From: Proteromonas lacertae
Taxonomy: Eukaryota > Sar > Bigyra > Opalinata > Proteromonadidae
Direction of reading: 5' to 3'
Length of the DNA: 64,000 nucleotides
NCBI GenBank assembly: GCA_002245135.1
Contig: NGBS01001160.1
Coordinates: 372,001 to 436,000, forward strand
Every line of letters begins with the position of its first letter. Position 1 is the first letter of the stretch. A model generated the notes under the pieces. That model was not told the DNA's origin. It searched no databases and worked only from the letters and a program-made list of their open reading frames with translations. A program made the translations under genes and the position numbers. Shown in pieces: positions 10,300-21,800 of this stretch.

Positions 10300-11612
10300 T
10301 TAAATTTGATTATTGAAAAAATATCCTTTGATATTAAGATAATATCTATATTCATCAACTATTTCATCAGGTATTGGATTAGAAAGACAATGTATAGATA
10401 AAACTGAATAAAAATTCAACAATCTCATTACATCAATATTTTCATTACATACTTCTTTCACATTCTCTTTCACTTCTTTTGGAACTAATTCATTCAATAG
10501 AAATACTTTCAAATATTAACTAAACTATTCTATTTACTAAACAATAAAAAGGATATATTCTCTCGATAGTTTAATCCATATCTTTCTTCAAAGTATTTCA
10601 AATTCCAAAAATTTATGAAATTATAATAATATGTCTGATTTTTATAATAATTAGAAAATCTAGGAAATATTATTGTTCGATTTAATTCTTTTGCTAAATA
10701 CATTAAATATAGCATTGATTTTTCGTAATCATTTAGATTATTTGATTTAATTATTGTTGAATATTTTATATATTTTCTTGTTTTTGAAGAATAATATTCA
10801 TTCTCATCATTCTTCCATACTCCCAATTCTTTAAATCGATAGATTTTGAATGAATAACCTTTAGTACAAGTATTATGAAATCCAATCACATTTCTAATAT
10901 TTTTATCATCTACAAATTTTCCATATATATTAAAATAATGATTTCCATGAGGGAAAGAATCTATTGGGAATGATGAGTATTTTAAAGCATTTATTCTATT
11001 TGATGTTAAAAGAATATTGACTCTTCCTTGTTCACCAAATTTGTAAATCAAAGAAGATATTTTTCCCATTTTTACTGATCTTTCAAATAGTTTGATTGAT
11101 GGTTTTGATGGTTTTACATAAAATAATCCATAACACATCTCATTACATAATGGAGGATTATCACATTGATAAACTATATCATCATCAATATTTATATATT
11201 TCAATAATTCTAAAGGATTTCTATAGAAGAATAAATCAGAATCCATATTTAATATTGTTAAATTTTGTTTTAAATAATATAAGATTATCTCATTTCGAAG
11301 TCTTAACTTTCTATTTAGATTAGGATCATCAAAATTATATGTTGGAGTAATATCTTCTGTAGGAATTGGAGAGTTTTCGACTGGAATATTATGTTGTTTA
11401 TATACTATATACGATGATTTATACCATACTATAATGCTAAAATTTGGAACATCAAACTTCAATATCACTTCATTATAGAAGTTTTCTACCATTTCTAACA
11501 CATTTGAGTCAGCTGTTATTATTATTTTATCAGGAACATTTATATTATATTCGTACGTGATTTTTATTTCTAGAATGAAAAATAATGTAAAGATTAGTCG
11601 TAAATTTAACAT
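10300..11612 (-). CDS. GT77-like nucleotide-diphospho-sugar transferase
   Basis: Begins with a hydrophobic signal/anchor (MLNLRLIFTLFFILEI). The metal-binding DxD motif is seen in ILNMDSDLFFYRNP, about 125 residues in. It is followed by CYGLFYVKPS, GEQGRVNILL and VIGFHNTCTKG, the order seen in the Pfam nucleotide-diphospho-sugar transferase (GT77) group. The C-terminal region (KELNRTIIFPRF ... YRENISFLL) resembles the extension of XEG113-type arabinosyltransferases. The frame stops at 10530 after FSK. A 32-nt segment, 10506-10537 (GTAAAT..GAAAG), can be removed to join the frame that continues as FLLNELVPKEV to a stop at 10300, giving about 426 residues; its AAG acceptor is atypical. It is divergent from GT61 copy C over 48 bp, so the pair is likely co-expressed. 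Confidence 0.75.
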
Positions 11613-11630
11613 TTCAATAGTAATAAAATT

Positions 11631-11641
11631 ATATTCGTTTC
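11631..11641. promoter_or_regulatory. GAAACGAATAT element of the intact GT77/GT61 pair
   Basis: ATATTCGTTTC lies 18-28 bp from the GT77-like start codon (11612) and 20-30 bp before the GT61 copy C start (11661). It reads GAAACGAATAT towards the former gene. Confidence 0.55.
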
Positions 11642-11660
11642 ATGATTTGATTTGATTAAA

Positions 11661-12899
11661 ATGAATATTTTATTGATTTTTCTCATTCTCTCTAAATATA
11701 TATACTGTGAATATAGTTCAATTGATTTTCATGAAGACTTGGTAAAAGAATCTGGAAATTATTGGATTACTGCTAATAACATATGTATAACCAGAAAAGA
11801 AAGTGAAAATTGGGGAAGATTAATAATGTCAATAAAAGAAATGAATGATTTTACTTATATAATTGGGAAAATGCATAATTATTTATGGAAATTTCATTTT
11901 GATCCAAATTTTTTGATAGGCAATCCATCATATGAATATATAAATGAAGATATTTGGTTAATATCGTCTCATCATAATCATAATATAGCTCATTTTTTGG
12001 ATAATATGTTTTTATATAATATTCAAAATGATAATAAATATCCTCCAATGAATCATCTTATAATGGCTGATTTTAATCCACAATCTACAATTCCCTATAA
12101 TAATATGATGTTGAAAATGATGATAAATAATTATAATAAACCATTTAAGATATCATTTCAATCAGAAATATCTAAACTATTAAGAAAATCCAAAAATCAT
12201 TTATTATGTTATAAAACTGTTCATATTTATATTCGAAGTGAAAATGGTGGTTGGTTAGGAATATTTCGAAATTATCACAAAGGCAGACAATATCGTGATG
12301 AAGGATATAAATACATAAAAATAAAAAGAGAAAATATAAAAGAAAATGAAAATTTAATAACAATTGTTAATAGAATTATATATGGAAATAAAAGAAATAT
12401 AATCAATCTAGAGATGATAAAAGAAATGATAAAATCAATGAAATATAATTACAATGAAATATATTTCGAAAATAAAAGTCCTAAAGAACAAATTGAATCA
12501 ATAATGAAATCTAAAATAATAATAAGTCCACATGGATCTGGTTTAACGAACATGATATGGATTTTATCATCAAAATGTTTAATTATCGAATGTATGACAA
12601 CTTTTTTATCTTATGGATTTGAAAGACTATCATCATCATTAAATTATAATTATATTTTACTTCATTCTATGTTTAATAATATAAACCCTAATACATTTGA
12701 TGAAGGATATGATAAAAAATACAAATTTGAAAGTAAACCAACAATTTATGAATCTGTATATTCTGGATTATCATATCCAACACACAAAACAGGTGATAGT
12801 AATATGACAATGTCATTGAAGCAAATGAAATTTAGTTTAAATTATGGTTTAAACTATTTAAATGTTAAAGATGTAATTAATATTAACAAGGTTGTTTAA
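11661..12899 (+). CDS. GT61-family glycosyltransferase, copy C
   Basis: A 412-residue intron-free protein. It has the same signal peptide as copy A (MNILLIFLILSKYIYC) and the shared leader up to NNIC. A distinct ~75-residue cassette follows (ITRKESENWG ... EDIWLISSHHNHN). From about residue 112 the catalytic core is nearly identical to copy B at both protein and DNA level (about 11,990-12,593), including HGSGLTNMIWIL. The C-terminal ~90 residues differ moderately from copy B. It is an ER/Golgi glycosyltransferase of the GT61 clan with unknown substrate. It is transcribed divergently from the GT77-like gene, an arrangement repeated in degenerate form for copies A and B. Confidence 0.87.
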   Translation: MNILLIFLILSKYIYCEYSSIDFHEDLVKESGNYWITANNICITRKESENWGRLIMSIKEMNDFTYIIGKMHNYLWKFHFDPNFLIGNPSYEYINEDIWLISSHHNHNIAHFLDNMFLYNIQNDNKYPPMNHLIMADFNPQSTIPYNNMMLKMMINNYNKPFKISFQSEISKLLRKSKNHLLCYKTVHIYIRSENGGWLGIFRNYHKGRQYRDEGYKYIKIKRENIKENENLITIVNRIIYGNKRNIINLEMIKEMIKSMKYNYNEIYFENKSPKEQIESIMKSKIIISPHGSGLTNMIWILSSKCLIIECMTTFLSYGFERLSSSLNYNYILLHSMFNNINPNTFDEGYDKKYKFESKPTIYESVYSGLSYPTHKTGDSNMTMSLKQMKFSLNYGLNYLNVKDVININKVV

Positions 12900-12986
12900 A
12901 TCGGTCTGGTATAGAAAATAATGAAGATGTTATTTATTAATAATTATTCATTCAATTTATTGAATTATTCATTTTTAAAACATTCT

Positions 12987-12997
12987 GAAACGGATAC
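12987..12997. promoter_or_regulatory. GAAACGAATAT-like element before the FkbM gene
   Basis: GAAACGGATAC (9 of 11 matches) ends 31 bp before the proposed ATG at 13029. This supports the downstream start rather than the longer in-frame option at 12921. Confidence 0.4.
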
Positions 12998-13028
12998 AAT
13001 TTACTCAAATTTGGTATTTTTTGTTTTT

Positions 13029-13911
13029 ATGAATTGCTTTGTTTGTATTACTCTATTTATATTAGTACAAGCAACAGATGTGTGGATTCCAAATCCTGTT
13101 AATTATAGTTTTATAACAGAAGTAGAAGTTAAAGATAGAGGTTATGAAGAAGTAGAATTTCTAGTTAAACTTACCGACACTATTTATGAATATGATAAAG
13201 ATTCTCGAAATTACCCGATAATATTAGATGTAGGAGCAAATATAGGAAACTTTACATTAGGAGTTGCACCATTATATTCAAATGCCAAAATCTATTCATT
13301 TGAGCCATTCAAGTTAAGTTTAGATGTTCTTGTAGATAGAACTAGAGATTATGCAAATGTTGAAGTTGTAAATGAAGCTGTGAGTAATATAACCGTAATA
13401 AATCAACCATTTTATTCATTAACATATTGGGCAACTCCTAAGAATACAATATCGTTCTTATTAGATAAACAACCAGGATTTCGAGTTAGTGATTATGCCA
13501 ACCTAACCACCTTATCTGATTTTATGAATAGAAAAAGTATAAATAAATATGTTGTAATGAGATTTAGATATATCAAAGATATTTTTCATAAAAATAGACA
13601 CAGAAGGTTATGATGGAACAATATTGGAAAACAGTATGAATTTATTCTATGAACATAAAATCAAATATTTATATTTCGAATATGGTAGTATGTGGCCAGT
13701 AGTAAATCCAAATATAAATGTTTTTAGTATTGTAAATGAACTAAAATCAGCTGGATATAATCTTTATTACGAAAGTAAGAATCATTTCATTCCTTTATAT
13801 GATAAAGTATATTTTAATTATATGAACTATTGTAATATTCTTGCAATTTTAAGAGGTGAATCATTTGAAAGAAAAATGATGAATCGCTTATGTAAATTCT
13901 GTAAATATTAA
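13029..13911 (+). CDS. FkbM-family SAM-dependent methyltransferase, secreted/lumenal
   Basis: Starting at 13029 the protein opens with a signal peptide (MNCFVCITLFILVQA). The methyltransferase body contains the SAM-binding motif ILDVGANIGNFTLG, the acidic strand IYSFEPFKLSLD and NEAVSN. The FkbM hallmark IDTEGYDGTILENS lies in a different frame from the preceding NKYVVMRF. A 25-nt segment at 13554-13578 (GTAATG..TCAAAG) can be spliced to give NKYV-IFFIKIDTEGYDG; alternatively a single extra base lies near 13580. Either gives about 285-293 residues, the usual FkbM size. FkbM enzymes commonly methylate sugar or lipid hydroxyls, so a role in modifying glycans made by the neighbouring glycosyltransferases is plausible. 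That link is inference from context. Confidence 0.8.
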
Positions 13912-13951
13912 AGAATATACAAAATAATCATAGAAATATAACACGTTTATA

Positions 13952-16084
13952 TTAAAATAAATCAAATAAAGATTCTTGTTGTTGAACTGTGTTGTTTTTT
14001 TGTCTTCTTTTCGGTATTTGTCTTGAAATTACTGGAGGATGAATTAATTTAATTGGTAAATAATTCTTATAAACAGGAGGTAAAGCAGGAGCTTTATTAC
14101 CATAACAATAACCTCTTGTTAAGGGTTTATGATTTTGAAATAGATTTGGAAATATTTCTTTTCTTTGAATTGGATCATTTAAATTCAATGTTACTAAAGA
14201 TGGAGGATGATAATTTACTGAATCATCTACTGAACAAGCTGATTTATTTCGATTATTTTGTGATGATTTAAATGAAGATGATGATTCTAACGGTGGAGGA
14301 GTCATTGATGTAGAACGAGGAACAATAATTGGTGATGTTGGTATTTCTGAATAGTTATGAATTGCATCAATAAATCCATGACCCATTTGCTTATAATGTC
14401 TATTTAAATATATATTATTATATACTCAATATTATAATGACAATTATTTAATATTCCAAAATCACTTCCACAACATGAAGCTTCCATTGTAAAACATAAA
14501 CTGATTGAAAACTCTGTTGCTATGGCTATTCTACCTGTTCCTTCTCGAGATTTCTGAACCTGGAAACTATTTGTTCATATTATATATTAATAAAGATTAT
14601 ACTTGGAAGATTGAACAGAAAAATAATTCTTTGCACATGTATTTCTTAAATGATTACAGAATGTTAAAATATTATTCATATTGTCTTGAGGAACTTTAGG
14701 TGGTAAAGGAAGTTGACTATTATTCCAATCACAACCATATCTAAATACATAATAAAACACAAAAATAATAAATACAAAAATATATTTTTGTTTCTGGAAT
14801 GACCATGTATATCACAAAACAGAAATATTTTATCATTTCCTTGTCTTTTGATATATTTTATCATCTCTTTTGTATAATAGATACTCGAATGTCGAAATGG
14901 ATTAGGACTTGACCATTGCCTATTTAAATCAACTCCTTCCCATGATGTTCTAGTATTACCATAAGCAACACCATCAGGATTTAACATTGGAACAATTTTA
15001 AATACATATTTATTACGAAGAGCAGCTGGAACTGGTCGGTTACTTGTTAAATAGTCTAATATACCTTGCATAACCCAAGATCCTGGTGTTTCTCCTGGAT
15101 GAACCCTTCCAGTCAATATTATACATGGTAATGTCTTTATATATTCTCGATTATTCTTATAATTTGTTATTGTTAAAACTGGACAGATTCTTTTTCCAGA
15201 TGTTTTACATAATGCATTAATTCGACATATATCATTGGAATAGGGTAAATCATAGATTATTTGAAGACTATATACTAAATCAGAATATGTGTATGGATAT
15301 GAATAAGCAACTCGATATTTACAACTTTTATGAGGAAATTCAAGTATAAATGAAAGTGTATAGTAATAATCAGATGGAGCACCCCTACAAGGTTTGATAA
15401 AATTATTTCGAAAATAATTGAAATTAGTTCCATTTCTTTGCCACATGTGATTTCCTAAATCTGCACAATGAAAACAATAGATTAAAGGTTTCATTCCTTT
15501 TGTGAATAAACTGGATGGTTTTTGACAATTGACTATATTGAATTTATATCGATAAGGTGGAGCAGCTGATGTTCGTGGTAGTGTTACATCAAAACAAAAC
15601 CATTGACCACCTGTTGTACTGTGAGAATCATTTCGTAATATTAAGTCATATTCATTTGGAGCTATCATTACTGCTCTTTGTAAATTACCACTTTCAAATA
15701 ATGAGTTAAATTGTAATGATGGCTATTTATATCATAATAATAATGTAAATACAATTGGTGGAGGAACATCAGAATCTATTATTGAATCATATGGCATATC
15801 TATTGGATTAAAAGCAGTTCCTAATATCAATATAATTGCTATTTTATACCATCATAATTTATTGGTCTGTTTTCATATACTAAAAATCTAGCAGAATATC
15901 TTTTTGTTACTGGTGTATGTGGATCTAATGATAAAACAGCAGGTTCTAGTGTTGTTGGAGAACGATATAAAATGTTGTCAGAGGTTAATAAGTCATTTAC
16001 TGAATCGAATGGATATACTCTTGGTGGGAAATAAGAATAAACCTGGTCTATTTCTGCTAAATTAATCTCTGGATCGTCGTTCAT
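13952..16084 (-). CDS. Cytosolic carboxypeptidase (M14, CCP/Nna1-like)
   Basis: Metallocarboxypeptidase of the CCP group, which removes glutamates from polyglutamylated tubulin. Five introns (15821-15849, 15723-15752, 14741-14775, 14567-14602, 14400-14425) are removed to give about 658 residues. The CCP N-domain precedes the zinc ligands HPGETPGSW (His and Glu), then NPDGVAYGN, DLNRQWSSPNP and the third ligand in DIHGHSRN. The catalytic region continues after the third intron as FLYGCDW and ends with TGRIAIATEF and FTMEASCCGSD, where the catalytic glutamate is expected (the E of MEAS). A ~145-residue Pro/Ser-rich tail follows. The start at 16082-16084 is preferred because the GAAACGA element lies 26 bp upstream; an ATG at 16120 lies within that element. 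It fits a ciliated cell together with the kinesin-9 gene. Confidence 0.88.
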
Positions 16085-16109
16085 AACAAAACGATTTTTT
16101 TTTAATAAT

Positions 16110-16120
16110 GAAACGATCAT
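16110..16120. promoter_or_regulatory. GAAACGA element before the carboxypeptidase gene
   Basis: GAAACGATCAT is 26 bp upstream of the proposed start at 16084. It has the same position and orientation as the element before the GT61 copies. Confidence 0.35.
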
Positions 16121-16191
16121 ATTTTTTATTTGTGTATTTCTTTTAAAAGAACATCAATACAACAACTAAAAACATAATAAAATATAGTAAT

Positions 16192-17727
16192 TTAAAACTC
16201 CATATTAAATCTAGCTTGGAACTTTTGAGTAATATCATTCTTGAAACTCCTATAAAGAAAATATAATTATAAAAACAATATATTCATACTTGATATATGG
16301 TATATAATTCAACTCAACACTACCAACAAATGGTAAAACAATATCAGTTCCAACGCCAGCACAATATCTCATATTACTAAATATAGAAGATGAGAAAGTT
16401 GATCTTTCTCCAGACTTTCTCAATACTACATCACCAGCTTGAACAAAGAATTTAACTCTAGATCCAATCTCACAAAGTGTTTTATTAGGATATGGTAAAT
16501 ATAAACCCAAATGTAATAAACTGAATAAATTACCTCCTAAATAATCACCATGTTCTTGATTTGCTGGATTTTTCAGATCTTGGGCCTAATCCACAATAAC
16601 TAAAACCTTTCATATAAGCAATTTGAATGGAATAAATCGATAAATGGAACAGTGTCTACTTTAGGATCAAAATTTGATATATAACCACCTGATAATCCAA
16701 TATTAAAGGCAATTCCTGGAAATGAATCTTGAGTTGGTATAATTGGAATGTATTTCACGATATTTCCTATTTGTTTGTAGTATCTACAATGTCCTCCAAA
16801 TCCTGCTAATTCCTATACATTATATATATATATATATAAATATATATATACTGAATAACAGTTGAATAAATAACCTTGTGAAGGAGCATCTTTACTATCT
16901 CTTTCATCTTTTGTATAATAATATGAAATTGAATTTTTAACTGTTGATTTTACATTCTTCATCATTCTAAATAAACATAATAAATAAATAAGTATAAAAC
17001 ATATATATACTCTTTAGATATATTATATTTAAAATCTATATTATCTTGATTAGGTAATGGTTCTACATCTCTAATTGCAGTTATTAACGATATTTGATGG
17101 TTGTTATTAGCACTTTTATATGTCAAGTTGGCTTGATTGGATGAAAGATTTACTGAACTTTCTTCAGTGAAATCATACTTTCTCTTTGTAATTGCAAATA
17201 ATAAACTTCCTGGTATTGGTAAATATGGAAATTTAAACTCTACTGAAGCAAATGGATTTTTGAATGAATAATCTACTCCTTTTTTCACTGTTACTTTTTC
17301 AGCAAATCCAAGTGGATTAACTGCTGATATACCAATGATTCCTCCAATGGAATGATATGAAGAATTATCAATTTCTAAACTGCTACCAATTAATGGTTTT
17401 TCTTCAGCTTTTATTTTAAGAATAAAACCATTCTTCGTTTCTTTGTCTATATCAAGCAGAATATGCACATCATTAAATATTCCTAACTTCATCAACTTCT
17501 TTTGTATCTCATTTGTTTGTTCTGCATAATTATACAAATAGTCTTCACTTGTTATATTCTATAAATCAATACATAAATAATACAGATAATAAGCTTTTAA
17601 AAATGGCTTTTCTACGAAATAAATAATGCTAAAGATACCTTGTCCTAGCTACTCCATCTAATGAAAAGCCCATGTATTGCAACTTGCTTGTTCCAATTGT
17701 GTCCATCAAATCTTGTTCATCATCCAT
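16192..17727 (-). CDS. SAM50: SAM50/Tob55 outer-membrane beta-barrel assembly protein
   Basis: Omp85-family core of the mitochondrial sorting and assembly machinery. Introns 17612-17638, 17559-17583, 16967-17010, 16813-16851 and 16250-16289 are removed. The N-terminus (MDDEQDLMDTIG ... KKLMKLGIFNDVHILLDID) forms a POTRA-like domain, followed by the beta-barrel: ISAVNPLGFAEKV, ELAGFGGHCRYYKQ, GFSYCGLGPRSE (the Omp85 loop-6 motif), GDYLGGNLF, VGTDIVLPFVGSVELNY and the C-terminal strand QARFNMEF. The conserved segments around 16611-16622 and 16566-16580 are out of frame with one another by one base each, with the same sign. If both are single extra bases, the length is exactly 453 codons. Assembly error or true frameshifts cannot be separated here. 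Confidence 0.85.
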
Positions 17728-17785
17728 TATTTTTCAAAAATTAAAAAAAGGCTTGATCAATCAAATATTATTTTAGAAATTCATC

Positions 17786-18717
17786 ATGTCTCTCCGTCGA
17801 AATATACGTCTTCGAAAAGAATATTTATACAGAAAGTCATTAGAAGGCAAAGAAAAAGAACGTTATGAAAAGAAACAGATAGTTCGAGAAGCTTTGCAAG
17901 GTATTGATTTATATATGAGTTGATTTATATAGGTGAAAGGGTTTTACCAACAGAATTAAGACCAGAGGCAGAAAATTTGAAGAAAGAAATAGATCTTGAA
18001 GATGATACAACAGCTATACCAACAGTATATCCATATATAATGATGTTTTAGAGTTTATCAATTGATGATGAATATAGCAGAGCAGCTATTGAAGATCCAA
18101 AGGTATGTATTTTAACTTCACACAACCCAAGCCAAAGATTAAAGCAATTTGCAAAAGAAATCAAAATCATTATCCCAAATTCACAGATAGTAAACCGTGG
18201 TTCTTATCAACTGAGTGAATTAGTCGAATCTTGTCGTAAAAATGGATTTACTGATATGGTATTCCTTAGAGAAACATTAGGTGATCCATCTGCATTAATT
18301 GTAAGTCATTTACCTTATGGACCAACTTGTTTTTTCACAATTTGTAATACAGTTATGAGACATGATATTGAAGGTGCAACTAATGCATCTGAAGCTTATC
18401 CACATCTCCTATTCCATAATTTAAATTCAAAACTTGGTGAAAGAATAACAACCATCTTAAAGCATCTATTTCCTGTACCTAAATCAGAATCTAAAAGAGT
18501 TATAACATTTGCATCAAATATGGATTATATTTCATTTAGACATCATGTATATCAGAAAGTAACACATAAAGATGTTGAATTAACTGAAGTTGGACCGAGA
18601 TTTGAAATGAAACCTTACCAAATAAGATTAGGATCTATTGAGATGAAAGAAGCCGAGAATGAGTGGGTGTACAGGCCATATATGAATAGTTCAAAGAAGA
18701 GAAGAATTTTGGAGTAG
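17786..18717 (+). CDS. IMP4: IMP4, U3 snoRNP protein (Brix domain)
   Basis: Component of the U3 snoRNP/SSU processome required for 18S rRNA maturation in the nucleolus. Introns 17901-17932 (32 nt) and 18025-18051 (27 nt) are removed, giving 290 residues, the standard size. The N-terminal basic helix (SLRRNIRLRKEYLYRKSLE) and the Brix domain are clear: CILTSHNPSQRLKQFAKEIK, VNRGSYQLSELVESC, VSHLPYGPTCFFTI, VMRHDI, VGPRFEMKPYQIRLG. The segment following GATCCAAAG looks like a splice donor (GTATGT), but the reading frame and homology continue through it, so it is coding. No anomaly was seen. Confidence 0.95.
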
Positions 18718-18850
18718 ATTATTATCATTTTTGTTGTTTTTCTATTTTTTCTTGATTGTAACGAATATTTAATATTATTTTCTGTTATATATATTATTTT
18801 TAATTTAGATTTAGCAAAAATAAAACATAATTCACTACATACATTAATAA

Positions 18851-21800
18851 TTATGTACTGACATAAAAATTATCATTAATAACATAGTCCTCAATAATCA
18901 TTGTAGCTGGTTGTTCCATTATATTCCTAATCATTTTCTTATATTCACTTAATTCCAATTTCATTGATTTAATACCTTCTCTATATTCTTCTACACTGTA
19001 TTTAACATCAGTTAGTAATGGATCTTGTGATTCAAACTCCAAATTATCAATTCTCTCTTTGAATTTCAAATAATCAGAATAGATGGTTGTACATTCACAA
19101 CAAAATTCAGTAATTTTATTCTCTATCATTGTAAGACTATCTAATAGCAAAATTGATTTATTGTGAATCATTTCATCATTTGGATTTTCAATATCATTTG
19201 GTGTTTCAGGTATAAAATACTCACTTGGTGATGATACAGTATTATTACTGCTGTTATTACTGTTTTCTTTATTACTATTCTCTTCTTTATTATATTTCAA
19301 AAAGGTTAAATTAGCAGTTAATGGTTGTTTATTATTTGATTGTTGTTGTGTTTGTTGTGGTTTTGGTTTAGGATCAGCAAATGGATTATCACTTTCATCA
19401 TCTTCCTCTTCTTCTTCGAATGGATTTTTTGGAGTGTCTTCTTCTTCTTCATCATCATCACCAAAAGGATTTTTTCCTCCTTCATCATCGTCATCATCAT
19501 CATCATCTCCAAACGGATTTTTACTTGAATCTTCTTCTTCTTCTTCATTAAAACTATCACTAAATGGATTTGGAGGAGTTTTCTTATTATCATCTTCATC
19601 AAATGGATTTAATGGTTTTTTAACTGATTTACTATTAACATTTGGTTTTATTACCTTTATATTTTGATTCTTTGATCCTTTTATTGTGAAGTTATTAACA
19701 TATACTTCTATTTGTTTCACTCCATCATCAGCCTTATTGAAAAATGCAATAATATCTTTCTGTAGAGATTGATAATCATTTTTCATTTGAATCATATTCA
19801 TTATAGTATTCTCAGCTTTATGATATTTCTCCTTTAATTCATTATGATCATTATTCAAATCAGTATATTTATCATTCAACAGATTATGTTCATTTTGGAT
19901 TGTTTGATATTCATCTATTTTAATTGTATATTTTGTCTCTATTTCAGATATCTGTTCAAGTAATTCTCCAATCTTATTTAAATCATCATCATGATTATTT
20001 GTAAGTTCATTTATTGATTCTAAATGATTTTTCTTTTCTTCTTCTAATACCTCAATATCATGATTCTTATTGGATATCTCTTTTTCTTGAGTTTTAACTG
20101 TCTTTTGTGATTCTTCATAGTCATTTTGTAATGTATTATATTTGTTTGTTAATTCTTCATATCTTTCATTTAATGAAGTCAATCTGTTATTTACTCTTTC
20201 ATAGTTTAATTCATAAGATAATTCTTTTTGTTTGTATGTATTTATCTCAATTGTTAATTCATTCTTTTCTTTTTCTATAGATGATAATTTTTCTTTAACA
20301 TTTTGTTTGTTTTCTTCTGTTTTTTTAACTATTTCTTTATTTTTCTCTATTTCAGATTGCATTTTTTCAATTGATTCTTTTGATTCTTTCAATTCTATTT
20401 CTACTTTCTCTTTATTTGACTTTTCTACTTCATATTTCTCTTTTATTTCATTAATTTCATTCTCTTTCTCTTTTATTTCTAATTTTAAGTTTTCTTCTTC
20501 ATTTTCTAATTCACTTATTCTTACATTCAAACTATCCAGTTTATCCAATAGAGTTTTCTCACTGGATGACAATGATGTAGTATGTAATGATAATTGATCA
20601 AACTTGGCTTGAATCTTATCTTTTTCTTCCTTAATTTTCTCTTTTTCTACTGTTAAATTAGTCATATCTGAAGATAACTTATCAAATGAAGATTGTAATA
20701 CTTCATTATGCTGTAATAGATTCTTATTTTCTTCAATTATCTTATCATATTCTTCCTTTTGTTTGTTATAATTCATTTCTATATCACTATATTGATTCTT
20801 TGATTCTTCCAATTGAAGTGTAAAACTATTCGTTTCACTTTCATATTTACTTTTCAATTCATTATGTTCTTTTTCTAATGACTTTAATGAATTATCAGTC
20901 TGATTAAATTGCACTTGTAATTTATCATATTCTACTTTATTTTCTTGAATAATACCATCTTTTTCTAATAAATCACCATCTTTCTTTTCTATTTTATCTT
21001 TCAAATCATCAATCTCAAATTGTAACTTTAATTCAACATCTGTTGCAGTATTTGACCTTGATAATAGTGTATTGTATTCACTCACCATTTGTTTATGATC
21101 TTTTTCTAATTGCGTATGTTCAGTCATTAATGTCACATATTTAGTGGATAAATCTTCAAACATTGTTTCCAGTGTAGAATGTTTTGATATTATATCTAAA
21201 TATTTGGAATTTAACTCTATCATTTCATTTTCTTTCTTTTCTAAGTTTGTTTTATAAACATTCAATTCTTCAATCATTTTATTCAAATTTTCTATTTCTT
21301 TTTCTTTTGTTTCTATATCTTTCTTATCATTATCTATTATTTCATTCTTTTCGTTTAATTCTTTCTTTAACTTATCAATTTCACCTGTTAAAGATTCTTT
21401 TTCATTTAAATACATAAAATTAAAATCATCCAATTCTTTATGGAGAGATTTCATTTCTTGATTCATATCTTCTAACTTTGTATTTTTGTCTTTTAATATT
21501 CTTTCATTATCTTCTTTATATTGATTGTATGTATCTGATAATTGATTATATTGTTGTTGCAATGTTGATGTATTATTTTTTATTGAAATAGAAGCATCTA
21601 AATCTAACTTCATCTTCTCATTATTTGACTTCAATTCTTTCATTTGATTCTCTAACTCTTTAATCTGTTGTTCTAGTGATTCTTTTTCATCTTCTAAAGA
21701 TTTATTCTTACTGTTCAATTCATCAATTGTTGAATGTAAATTCTTATTCTCTTCACTAACTGAATTGATCTTTTCATTTCCACCTTTCATCTCTTCTGTT

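Noticed and set aside
10540-10560. ATATCCTTTTT in the GT77-like gene, a perfect U12 donor word
   Set aside because: It encodes NISFL within a conserved YREN-x-SFL motif and no AC or U12-like acceptor follows at a suitable distance.
7662-12899. Inverted near-identical GT61 blocks as ends of a transposon
   Set aside because: The identity coincides with coding cores and shared promoters; I saw no transposase, terminal repeats or target-site duplications.
12921-13028. Longer N-terminus for the FkbM gene
   Set aside because: The extra 36 residues would bury a clear signal peptide, and the promoter-like GAAACGGATAC lies inside this stretch.
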